Shown here: positions 38,101 through 49,981 of the stretch, piece after piece
Layout of the letters: each line of letters begins with the position of its first letter
Numbering within the stretch: the stretch's first letter is position 1
Made by a program: the position numbers and the translations under genes
Source: Plectrocnemia conspersa
Taxonomy: Eukaryota; Arthropoda; Insecta; Trichoptera; Polycentropodidae
DNA: 64,000 bases
Direction of reading: 5' to 3'
NCBI GenBank assembly: GCA_009617715.1
Contig: VTFK01000029.1
Coordinates: 868,001-932,000 of the forward strand
Notes under the pieces: generated by a model
Database searches by the model: none
What the model was told of the DNA's origin: nothing
Seen by the model: the letters and a program-made list of their open reading frames with translations, nothing else

Positions 38101-41100
38101 ACACCAACACATAATCACCAGTCATATAAATTATATTCTTTTATTAACTTATGACTCATCGCTACAGACAAATATGACTTTCTAGTTTTGCCTACGTGAC
38201 TTTTGTGGTAAGATAAGATTTATATATATAAACAATAAAACCGCAATATAAGTGTAAAATGACCACAAACCATAATAGTAATTTAGATTGAACGACACAT
38301 GGGACCTTCTAGGAACTTACTTAACATTGGATCTTAGCAGTAATAAGAGTAATAAAGTCTAGCACGAATGTCCAAACAGTTGTAGCTAAAATATTAACAT
38401 TATTTATTAAATAATTAACACAATATATGATTAAAGTTTGTTGAACGTCGATTGGTGTTATGTCAAGAGTATAATAATACTTTCCCTATCATTAACAATA
38501 GTAGCTTTGTCCATGGCATATAAATAATTGTTGTTTTAAATATTATTATAAATGTGCGTGATTTATGCACTTCATGACATGTCAATAAGTCAATGTTTGC
38601 TTCCCACGCCTTAATTAAGGCATTCACTAATAATTAAAATTTAGAAGTACTCAATTAAAATTATTTGGCAAAAGTTTAAAGCTCTATTTTACAATCTCTA
38701 TAATATTTTAATTAAAGATTTTAAATGTTAGCTTCATGTAATTAAGTAAGCTCATATTATATAAATTTTGCCGTAAGTGATATATTTATCTCTCATAGAA
38801 AAGTGTAATTATTGTTCTTAACTTGTTGTTTTTACATATTCTAGCCGTTTTTGAGCTAAGTTTAAGTGAATTTATAATCTAAATTTGATCTTTATACATA
38901 TGATTTAGAAATAGATTTTTTTATTAAAGACAATATTGTATTATTCATTCATGGCAATTCAAGTTTAAATTATCGCGTGTATAGATGCTTTGTATACAAC
39001 GCAATGGCACAATTGCAATGTCGGTTTATCAAAGTGGTTCTATTGTATAACTAAAGACCTTATGTGGGTCAGATGGTCATATTTTATGTACAGCTTAACT
39101 CAAAAAGTAATAATCAAAATAATTGAAAAAAAAATATTTTGATTATTAATAATCTATTGAAACATACAGATATTTATTTTGATAAAATTTTCTTAAACAT
39201 CTTCCATCACTTTTTTTTTAATTGATAATAGATGTCACTATTAATTTTTTAATAATTATATGTATATTTACAGAACTGCTTCTCTGAATGTCGATGAGCT
39301 TGCTCGAGAGCTTGTTTTAAATTTCTCTAATTTATTCTGGATATCTGGATGCATATTAGTTCTATGTTGTTGTCTTTATGGGCAAACTAAACTACAGTCA
39401 TCATTACCTTTCAATGCAGATAGTGCAGTTGAAGCCATACAAAACTACAAGGTATTAAAACATATTTATATTATAAACATAATTATATTATTTTTTTTTA
39501 TTTTAAAGTTTTAAATGCCAGTTTTTAATTTGTTTAAATATTGCTCATTTATTTTTTTAATTGTTACTTTTACACTGAGAAAGTTGCAGCTACTTCATAT
39601 ATACTTGTTAGGCACAAATAAAAACGCACCGGTCATCAACCTGAGGAATTTATTTTGGAATCTCTCAAGAATATTATATATAGATATGGAGGGTGCACAC
39701 CAAATCTCAACTCCATAAGACCACGAGCTATATATTATAATTATGTTTTTCAATGATAAGTCTGAATTTAATCCTGTGAGCCCCAGGTGTTTCCTGTTGT
39801 TCCAAATATGAATTTTCCAGTTCAGCCTTCTTCGAGTTTAATTTCAAGATATTTGGCTGAGTTTTCTTGTGGTATCTATGATACATTAAGGGATACCGCA
39901 GGACAAGTATTTTTGTTCAGAGTAAACGTAAAATGAGAGATGATCTTGCAGTCTCTTCGATGCATAAAAAAATATATCTGAGGAGATTCTATCATGTATA
40001 ACAAATACAGCAACGGTTCAAGAATGCTACTCTGAGGCACACCAGATAAAATTTGCTACAGTTTTGTGTTTATTTTGCAGATCTTAATCTTTTAGGTATG
40101 CTTAGATTGTTAAGAAGTTATTGCGTATAAGAATTTTCTCCATTTTTAGAATAGTCCAGAGTGCCATACATTGTCAAAAGCCTGGGTTATAATCTATGAA
40201 TACGGCTGAGCATTTTAAATCTCTATTGATATATGTTGCCAACCTATGCATTTACTTGATTGTAGAATGTTTATATTTAAAGTCTATTTTTAAAATAATA
40301 CATAAAACATTTATGTATTATTTAAAAAAAAATAATTAAACAATTTATATTATATTTTAGCCAACCATGGGAATATTCGGAGTTTCCATCACTTCAGAAA
40401 TACTTAATTATCCGTACATTGACAGCATACATTTGAATTGCTTCAGAAACATCATATCGATCGGTACTTCATTGCCCACAAAATTAGTGGAGAAATTTCA
40501 CGTAAGAAGCTTTATAATATTACCTAAAACATTGCTTTACATGATTTTGTATAATCGATTACAGAGTCTTTCTCCGAAAACTATCATACAAGATTGTTAC
40601 GGGATGACCGAATGCTGCGGAGCCTTGACTGCCGTTCCACAAAATGTTAAAGCCACAAACACATGTGGTAAAGTTCTCCCTTGGATCGAATGGATGATTG
40701 TTGATAGAAATACAGAAGAAAAATTAGGACCGAATCAGACGGGAGAATTGAGATGTAGAGGACCTACTTTTTTTAAGGTAAGAAGCCGCGATTTGTTACT
40801 TGTTTTTAGAATACCAAACTATAACTGCTTATCTGTACAATTATTTTTTTTAAATCAGATGGCCTAGTTGATATATTTTTTATCTTATCAACAACACACC
40901 TTCATTTATGCTTTGTATTCGTCAGTTTAATTAAGTACTTATTTTACTTTTAGGAATACCACAATGATCCAGAATCAACGACCAGAGCATTTACGCACGA
41001 TAGATGGTTTAAAACTGGAGATTTAATGTATTATAACGAAGAAGGATATTTGTTTTTTGTCGATAGAGTCAAATATGTGTTTAAATATTGTTCATATCAG

Positions 41101-42109
41101 GTATTTTCTTCTATTTATTTGCTAGAAAACAATGAAAACTCAAAATATATCGGGTAGAATTTTTGATATCTTACAGTTAAATTAAATTCACTCATTTATA
41201 TAAGAAATCTGATCATCTTTAATATATGTTTATCCTTAAATGTGACATTTTAGTATATAGCATAGTTATACATACACCTAAATAATATAGCAATTTTGTG
41301 CGTCAAAATCAGGTGCGGTTTATTTTTTTGACACGAACGGTAAAACACGGTTATTATAATTAATTCTCCAAAGGGTTAATGATTATCTTTCTATGTGTTA
41401 TTAGGGTAAAACTTTCATGCAATCTGCAGTTCTATATTTAGAATAAAGCGATCCCTAGATTCACTAGATCACTTAATACAGGTAACCCATGTATGTATTC
41501 CCGATTAAAAAAAATATTTTAATAGACTTTATAATAATAACTTTGATGTTAACGATGTATTTTTTTATTGTGAAATGCAGCTTTTAGAAACCTTTAATAT
41601 GTACATAAATAAAGTACATTTTTCTTTCTTTGTTGCACCCCATGTAATGGTAGTCTCTCTCCATAGTTCAGATAGTTCAAATGCAATATATAAGTAATTA
41701 TATATTTTATTTTAATGTCATTTAAAGTAATGCTTTACTTTTAATACCAGATTTGTCCATCTGAAGTCGAATATGTAATAAATAAATTGGACGGAGTAAT
41801 GAAGTGTTGCGTGATGGGAAAATCTGATGGTTTTAACGGTGAGCTTCCAATGGCATTCGTAGAGAAAACACCTGGATTGAACGTGACTGCTGATGAAATT
41901 AAAAATATAGTTAAAGGTTAGTAAATATACAACAGTGATATTTTTCATTGTTTTCTACTATAGATAAAACTTTATTTTTAGATACTTTAGCTGATTGGAA
42001 ACAACTAAGAGGAGGTGTAGCTTTTATGGATTCTCTGCCGATAACTTATTCGGGAAAAGTCGATAGAAAGCTTCTGAAGACATTAAAAGAAACCGTCAAA
42101 ACTGAATAA
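35150..42109 (+). CDS. ACS2: luciferase/4CL-like acyl-CoA synthetase
   Basis: Adenylate-forming enzyme paralogous to ACS1. Ten exons: 35150-35266, 37366-37573, 37646-37841, 37940-38059, 39274-39451, 40361-40501, 40565-40777, 40954-41100, 41751-41916, 41982-42109; 537 residues. P-loop TSGSTGYSK (190-198) has Ser for the usual Pro. A5 YGMTE at 332-336; A7 TGD at 412-414. The A8 loop is FKYCSYQ, keeping the lysine but replacing the loop glycine by Ser. A10 is SGKVDRK. The A4 position is Trp (LFWISG). C-terminus KTE, no PTS1. The exon 4 donor must be GTGGTA at 38060; the GTAGTA three bases later would create a stop. Intron 1 is 2.1 kb with nothing recognised in it; intron 5 carries an antisense LINE. 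Poly(A) signal candidate at 42233. Substrate unknown. Confidence 0.9.
38060..39273. other. ACS2 intron 4 (1.2 kb)
   Basis: AT-rich intron with a short CA-rich tract at about 38086-38112. No gene or transposon recognised. Confidence 0.5.
39640..40240 (-). pseudogene. Antisense jockey-type LINE reverse-transcriptase fragment in ACS2 intron 5
   Basis: The complement contains QAFDNVWHSGL near 40140-40190 (RT motif A, normally SKAFD-x-VWH). Further on it has VPQSSILEPLLYLLYM near 39990-40050 (motif B, normally GVPQGSVLGPLLFLIY). The order and spacing fit a LINE reverse transcriptase. Substitutions and frame breaks show decay. Opposite strand to the host gene. Confidence 0.75.
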
Positions 42110-43060
42110 ATGTGTTGTTATTGAGATATATTGTAGATGTATGTTTGTGATAACTATAGGGATAAATTAATTAATATTTTATAAATTGACTGTAAATTAT
42201 ACATTATAAATAATTTTATTGTATTGTACGAAAATAAAAATAATTCAAGTATTATATATGTTTTGTTTTAATTTGAAAATAATATGACAAAAAAAAACAT
42301 AAGAATAATAATTTATATTAAAGTAAATGACGTGTATTTAGTGCTTCAAGGATATTTGGACACGGATTAAGTAAAAATAGTACGTATTGAAATCCTTACT
42401 ACATCGTATATAAATATCCTTATACTGTTACTACTAAAGATATTTTTTAAATATCTGAAAATAAATACTTAATGGCTGTTGTAAGAAGTATAGTATATAA
42501 ATACTTTTGAGACATCTCCTTAACCATTTATGCTAAGAAAATTAAAACTTTATTCATATAAAAGGTTATTTTCTTATCATCACATTTTATTTATTACTAA
42601 TTTTTATTGTACCTTTGTTGCGATGTCAAATTCATTACATTTTGTAGCTGATTGGCACAATAATGTCTAATAATTACAATAATTAACATCTTTAACTAGA
42701 GAGTTATTATTAGTAAATATAATATTTATTGTAATTAAATAAATATATTATTCATATTTTTTAATCTGTGGTTAACAAAACGCAATGACGTGCATTTTTT
42801 ACGTGGATTTTCCAAATGAATACAATAGTATAAATAATTACATTGGTTCAAAATGTAATCACTATCTTAAATGATCCATCTCCGTTTTATTCTTACGAGA
42901 GATGATAATCCATTTATCTTAAATATTTGCACAAATCTGTAAAAATAGATAATACAATTGGACATCGACCGATTAAGCTATAATATGTAGATATGAACAT
43001 ACTATATATAATTTGAAGTCTTAATACGATTTTCTCTGCTGTAAATATTGATTTATACAA
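42110..43060. other. Intergenic DNA between ACS2 and ACS3
   Basis: Beyond the ACS2 3' end nothing recognisable is present. Confidence 0.45.
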
Positions 43061-43124
43061 ACATCTCCAGGTGCTGAATCAAATGGGTTTAATCTTCTTT
43101 TTGCCACAACATTCTTCTTCAGAA

Positions 43125-43240
43125 TCAAAATGTTCAATATGTCTCAGGCATGGCGCTATTGCGAAGATAGAAAAACGAATTTTTATCTGAAAAGTCATCT
43201 TTCACACGTATGTGATAAAAGTGGTACAGTGAGGGTAATA
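43125..43240 (+). other. Possible orphan exon or relic resembling a zinc-finger segment
   Basis: After a TTCTTCAG acceptor-like site a frame reads AWRYCEDRKTNFYLKSHLSH and VCDKSG, ending at an AGG-GTAATA donor-like site. The L-x-x-H...C arrangement faintly recalls lola-type BTB zinc fingers, but a Cys is missing and no partner exon was found. It may be a gene fragment. Confidence 0.2.
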
Positions 43241-43369
43241 AATGTTATTATATTATATTATATTATTAAATTTTACATTCTGAAAAGCGTATTTAATATT
43301 ATTATATTGAATAATGTTAATTCATCCATTACTAAAAACTTTATATTAGTAGTAGATAAAATATAGTAT

Positions 43370-44146
43370 CACACAATCATCTTATCTTAGACTAACCAAA
43401 AAAAACAAACTATTTTACAGACAATAATTTTTGTATTGTTCCTAGATATCAAATATATAGCTTTGTATTTTTTAAGATTAAATATACAGGTGCATGTGAA
43501 GTATGATACAATAAAGGTTATCGTAGTTTTTAAAAGTAAATAATTTTTCCATGAAGCATGATTCTGTTTATGTCTATGTATGTTATAAATGTATTTGTTC
43601 AGTGTATAAAAAATTGGCTATTTCAGCCAAATAAATTATTAAAATTATATAAATAAATAAATAGAATTTCTTACAGTTTTCTGACTAGCAGTAAAATCAC
43701 TAAATCCCAAATTGATATCTTTCGTGAAATTGCGTTTCATTTTGCCTTTGCGTTCTCAAGAAAATACGTAAATCTTTTCATGATGACACAATGCGTAGGA
43801 GCTTGAAAAAAATACAAACAAACAAGTCTGACTGAAAATAAAACACTATTAGTGGAACAAATAAAAATTCTTGTTCCAATCGTAATCCGTTTCCGACTGA
43901 ATAATACTACTGAATATGGAACAATCTTAAATTTACATATTAAAATTTATAAAATTAATTACTTAAAATGTTTGTATTTTAAAAAAAACACTTAATAGTA
44001 AATGCTACGCATTTGGAAAAAAACCAAAACAATTGATAACTTAGATAACTAATCAATTGATCATCAAAAATATAATTGATTTTTTAATTATTTAAGCACA
44101 AAGTTGCGCAAAAAAATGATAACGAAACACAGATTAGGGCGACACT
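43370..44146. other. Intergenic DNA upstream of ACS3
   Basis: AT-rich, with nothing recognised before the ACS3 TATA candidate. Confidence 0.45.
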
Positions 44147-44157
44147 ATATATATATT
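44147..44157 (+). promoter_or_regulatory. Candidate TATA box of ACS3
   Basis: TATATATATAT lies 83 bases before the ACS3 ATG, which would place the transcription start near 44180. Such runs are also common by chance in this AT-rich DNA. Confidence 0.35.
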
Positions 44158-44229
44158 TCGACTTTGAAACTATTAGCGTTATATTGTGTTTAATTTTCAT
44201 TGAAATAATATTAAGTGAATGTCTGAAAA

Positions 44230-47200
44230 ATGGACGCTCACATTAACCGTGAAACGAACGAGTTGGTCTGCGAACCAACATTTGAACGCCATTTGGGAAG
44301 GCGACTTTTAAATTCACTGCAGGAGAACAAGGACTCATTTAATCAAGTAATAATACAGCTTTGCGTTATGTTTAGTAGTTTTATCAATATAAAAATTTAT
44401 CACAAAATAGCTCTTTTGAGTGCATTAAAATAAATTTAAAACTATAAATATATTCAGTAATATAAAGATAATATTAAATGAAAGTTTTTTTAAATCTGTG
44501 TATTTTTAAAATATTTGTCAAAATTAAAATCACTGACTCTATCTTTTGTTTATATTTTACGATTCTGAATTAAGACCTTACCAATTAGTTGAAGAACCAT
44601 TTTTTAGAACTCCAGAAATGATTTTTAATTTTCATCATTGCCTTAATCATATTAAAAGCCACTCACTGTTGTTCAATTTAGCAAACAAGCAGTAAAACTA
44701 TGGCATGTTCAGTGTTATTTTAGATTTTCTTAACCACTTTTGTTTAGCATTAAGCTAAATATAATCTCATCAGCTCATTACTTTATCTTTCTCATAATAC
44801 CAATAAAAATATTATCAATAAAAAATTTTTAGATCGAGATTATATCAGGAAAACATGAGACCCACGGTTCTGTACGCTTGAGGTCAATTAGAGTGGCTGA
44901 AGCGATGAAATCAAGAGACATAAATGTAGGCGATATGGTATGTCTATGTGCAGTGAATCATAATGACACCATTCTGCCCATAATAGCCTCAATGTTCATC
45001 GGAGTCACCGTCACAACTCTAGCAATCAGCTTGGATGCTAGTACGCTATTCAAATATGGCTTATCCAAACTAATCGATTGAATACTAATTAAGATTATAT
45101 TTATAGTTGAATTTGAATACATCGCAAAAAAGATCAAACCCAAATTGGCTTTCGTCGACCCAGATTTTGCCCATCTTGTAAAGGGGGTAATAAAGGACCT
45201 TGCTTTAAATACTGAAATAGTCGTTTTCGATAGAGATTTGGGAGAAGGGTTTACGCCATTTTCAGAGTTTCTTAAACCATTCAATGGAGAGGAAAATTTC
45301 GAGTGAGTTTTGATTTTTCTTTAACTAAAAAATCATTGTTACGTCGTTTATTAACTGTTTGTTTCTTAATGTTTAGATGTAAAGATTTTGATCCAGATGA
45401 GACTATAGCTACAGTATTATGCTCCAGTGGAACAACTGGACAACCGAAACTAATAGCCAGGACACATACCAATAACGTAATTAATACAATAATACCGTGA
45501 GTCAGCACAATAATTTAAAACAAATTAAATATCATAATAAATCTGATTTAATATTGAAATTTCATTTACAAGAATTCTATATTTGAATGACGAAAATTTG
45601 AAGACTTCGGCAATATTTTTAAACTTTTCTGCAATGGATTGGGTAACTGGCATAAATGCTTTTTTAAGTACATGTCTCTTTGGAGGCACACATGTACATT
45701 GTAGAGAGCCATTTTCATCAGAACTCACAAAATATGCGATTGAGACCTATAAGGTAAGATTGAAACATTCTAGGACAAAAATTTCATTGATTGAATGTAG
45801 TAAATTATTCTTTTTAACGATCGTTTAACGCCTATTAGCGTCATTTTTTAAGACACTATATGTACATATGTATATATAGTACATAAAAAGAAAATATAAC
45901 TTCACTGTCACATATATATATTTAATATTGGTCACTATACATCCAGTTTCTGTGATTCATAAAAAATAAATTTTAGAAATGCAAAGGATACAATGTAAGA
46001 GCATTTAAGTATGTTTGACCTTATCTATTAATCACTTTATATATTAATTTAAACTTTATTTCAAGATTAACGATGATTTGTATTGCATATATTAAAAAAA
46101 TTCGTAAACAATAATTAACAACAGCTTGAAGTCGCTTTTGAAACAGAAAAACTAAATAGTTAAATAATATATTATGTATTTATAAATTATATAAAATACA
46201 AATAATTAGAGAAGGAGAATATCTCTAAAAAAGAGTTAAACAAGAACAAGGATCACCTAGAACAGATATTAAAAAATTTATAAATATATTTTTTCAGCCA
46301 GAAATCACTTTCTTGTCATCGGTATCCATCCACGCTCTTAATAAATATAAAGATTTAGACAAAATTGATTTTTCGAGTATCAAATTAATTGGATGCGGTG
46401 GTAATGTTGTAGATGAAGGTGCTATTAAAAATATTACTGTAAGTATACAGTATATTATTATGCTGCGAAGTTATTTTTAACCTTTGAATATATTTCAGCG
46501 ATTCCTTCCAAATGGTGAAATTGCTGTCGGTTATGGTTCTACTGAAGTTGGAGCTATAGTATTTTGCCGAGGGTACTACAAAGGATCGATAGGAAAACCT
46601 AATCCTTGGATCAAATGGAGGGTTGTAGATTTAGATACAAATGAAGTAGTCGGTCCTAACACCCATGGCGAATTGCGTGTTTTATCTCAATGCATGTTCA
46701 AGGTTACTATATTATTATAAATAATATGAAATAATTATTTATATAAAAAAAAAACGGGGAATGCTTGTATTACATAGGAATATATCGACGAACCAGTAAA
46801 AAACCTCGAGTGTTACGATGAGGCAGGATTCTTCAAAACTGGAGATATTGTCTACTATGACGAAGAAGGATATTTTTATATTATTGATCGAATCAACGAG
46901 ATGATCAAATATGGTCCACATTTTGTAAATAAATATTTTAATTACTAATACTTTATAATTGTTGACTTATTTTATAATATCGACTTATTTATTTTTATAG
47001 ATTTCTACAACGGAAATCGAAATGTTGTTAAATACTTTGCCAGGTGTACTTTATTCTTGTGTCGTTGGAGTACCTCATGAAACACACGGCCATCAAGCGA
47101 GAGCATTTTTGCAACTTGTTCCAGATTCAAAGCTAACAGTAGATGAGATATACACATTTGTTAGAGGTACATACTTATAATATAATAAATATAAATAAAG

Positions 47201-49528
47201 GTTATGGGGACAAATTTGAGGGGACTAAAGAATACAATATAAATATTCAAATATTCAAATACTGAATATATTTGACTGCTTTTAACTAATTGTTATTCAA
47301 ATATTCGATTCGTTGAGTATCCGTTCCTATTTCTAATGGAACTTAAAAATTTTAAAAAAATCACTAAGAACCAAATTTTTGTGTATCACAAATTCACAGC
47401 AACGCAGGTAGTAATTTTTTTCGATGTACTCAATAGTTCAATTGTGCCTTTTTTCTAAAAATATCTTCTTTTCTTTATGGTTATTAAATAATGGCAATAG
47501 TCATAATAACTTATAGTTTATAAAATAAACTTTTTTACTGCCAAAATTCCATAAATTATTCATATTTCCGAGTAATTATTGTGCAGCCGTCAACTCTTTG
47601 GTATTATATTAAAATATTTTTTTTAAATCAATACAGATATATTCTAATTTTTTATCTTTTCATTGTCAGTTAAAATTTAATTTAATCTTAGTACTGATTT
47701 AATTTTGGAAAACACACTACTAAATTATTTTTAATTGAAACAAATAGTATTGATATTTTTATTGCTATTTTTATAACATCTTAAAAATTTAAGAAAATTT
47801 TTTAAATATTTAACGATAAAGCGAAAAGTTTTTTAATCGTAATACCTAGATTCGGTCATAATTTATAGCGTAAGACAATGTTTTCGAAAATCTGTCCCTT
47901 TTCGTACTACGTGCTCCAAATGCGGATTTGACCCAAAACTTATATTAAAAAAAAACGAATATTCAAGAAATCTTCAAATTTCTTGAGATATAAAAATCAG
48001 GATTTAGCATTTTTATGGAAACATTATTGAGAAGAAACACTACTGTAATAAATAATATAACTGTTTTATGATTGAGAAAGTAAAGAGTTCAGGTTTCATA
48101 AATATAAGCAGTTTATAAATATAAGCATATATTTATAAATATGCGAATATAAGCAAATACACAATTCCGATAATGCTAAATAATGTTTTGGAGATATCAC
48201 ATTTCACTGCGTATGATAGATAGCGCTGTGTGTAAATCAGTAAATTGATTGTAATTGGTTTTAAAGCAGGGATTCTCAACTTAAGTAAATGTTATTTTGT
48301 TATATATTTTTCCAATTGGTCGAGTTTTTATGTACACTTATCATAACGGATGCAAATAGAGATACACTAAAAACTATATTTTAATTAGTAGTAAATCTAG
48401 CAGGCATATACAGTATATATATATACAAGTGTAATGAACACGCACTTTTTAATTCGCACACTAAACAATTAATCTATATTTTTTTCTTGATGTAGTATAT
48501 AATAGAATTTTTGTAATTTCTAACAGTTATAGTAATTCTTGAGAATCATCATGTTTGAGATAAATCATTAATAACATTTTTAATTAATAAATAAAATATA
48601 ATAAATGCGAACATAATATGGATATCAACGTTTTGATAGATGCACTGCCGATGATGTGTATAATTAGTGGATGGATAGAGACGGTGTTAATTGAACAATA
48701 ATTGGGCCATAGTGGTTTATTGAAATTTATAGAAGAATTACATAGTTAATAAATGTTATGAATGAGATCGGCGGGAAAGGCGCCGCCGGTCGTCGTCTTC
48801 TCGTCGTACTCAACTGTGTTGCTCTTGTTTTACCGAGTAAAAGAACGGCTTTATTACATCTTTGGCGGATGAGTGGCAATAAGACACAGATTGGACGGCT
48901 GCAGTATTAGTTTATGAATATATAATATTTAGTTTAATGTTGTTATGAAAATATCGATGGATGAGGCGCCCCCGGACGTAGTCCATCAAATAATATGTCA
49001 CCATACTTCGCCTTCAAGTCAGTATTAACCTTTATTAAGAGCTCTATTCTATAACAAAAATTCAACTCTTAATCTTTTAAACAAACTATATTGCAAGTTG
49101 CATAAAAGCTCGTATGGGGGTCCGATTAATTGAATATAAAACTTGTTTTAAAGCAAACTATATTTTAGCCGGCGAAGAGCCGCCATTTTTTTAAAATAAA
49201 TAGGCCCCCAAACTATGCGATTTAGTATGAAAGTTCAGAACTAAATTAAGTTTTTGTACCTAAATATCTACAATAAAAATAATGGTTATGACTTTAGGGG
49301 GTTTTGAATTTAAACGCCAGATTTTATATTAATGTTATGCAAAACAACTGTATACGTGGACTACTGATATAATATCAGAATATGTACATTTATGTCGGAT
49401 TTATTTTACTTACAGCTCATTTATCTGAACCAAAACAATTACCTGGGGGAATTTTCATCTTGGATAAACTACCTTTAACGCATACTAAAAAAAAATTGAC
49501 AGAAAAGTACTTAAGAAGTATCCCGTAA
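44230..49528 (+). CDS. ACS3: luciferase/4CL-like acyl-CoA synthetase
   Basis: Adenylate-forming paralogue. Ten exons: 44230-44346, 44833-45040, 45107-45302, 45377-45496, 45573-45753, 46298-46438, 46499-46702, 46778-46924, 47001-47166, 49416-49528; 530 residues. P-loop SSGTTGQPK (190-198) is canonical. A5 YGSTE at 333-337; A7 TGD at 410-412. The A8 loop is IKYGPHF: lysine retained, loop glycine replaced by Pro. The A10 region is HTKKKLTEK, with a lysine at the expected place but without the VDRK block of the others, and a shorter last exon. A4 position Trp (MDWVTG). C-terminus RSIP, no PTS1. The last exon is 2.2 kb away across an intron with an LTR-like remnant, so it is the least certain join, though phase and the LPGG block fit. 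Poly(A) candidate 49577. Confidence 0.87.
47167..48769. other. Left part of ACS3 intron 9
   Basis: AT-rich intron sequence. A CAGGGATTCTCAACTT start at 48267 resembles a hAT terminus but lacks a convincing partner. Confidence 0.4.
48770..48945. repeat. LTR-like remnant in ACS3 intron 9
   Basis: A GC-richer block (GGCGCCGCCGGTCGTCGTC) is followed by TTATTACATC and then TTTGGCGGATGAGTGGCAA with AGACACAGATTG and CGGCTGCAGTA. The tail matches the repeat at 1741-1935. The ACA end followed by TGGCG suggests an LTR joined to a primer-binding site. Confidence 0.45.
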
Positions 49529-49856
49529 ATACTTAATATTCATGATATGTTTTTATGTGAGTATTAAATCAATAGCAATAAAATAAGATAAAATATGATG
49601 TATTGTTATTATAGTAAACCAAAAATGTATTATTTCAATGTCTATTTTTATGTAATAAAAGTTTAGTTCATTATAAAACGTTTTTGATTTAACTATTTTA
49701 ACCACTAAATAACATAATGATAAGGAAATTTTAAATTAAAAGTAATTTACCTATATGCAGATTCTTGGTATTGTAAATGATAAAACATTATTGACAAACA
49801 AAAATACGTTTTACGCTAATTGACAAGACAGGCTATAACTTGGCTTGTGTCACGTT

Positions 49857-49868
49857 TATATATATATA
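49857..49868 (+). promoter_or_regulatory. Candidate TATA box of ACS4
   Basis: TTATATATATAC lies 114-125 bases before the ACS4 ATG, within the 450-base gap after ACS3. It is supported by position only. Confidence 0.35.
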
Positions 49869-49981
49869 CATATATTGCATTCTCAATTGACATTACTAGT
49901 CATTGATTGTTTATAATCAACGTCAGTCGATATCCGACTATCGTACGGATAGCGCACGTTTTACTAACGCAATCAACAAAA

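Noticed and set aside
48267..48550. Possible hAT MITE starting CAGGGATTCTCAACTT
   Set aside because: The right side has only a partial inverse (TTGAGAATCAT), lacks a CCCTG end and has no 8-bp duplication.
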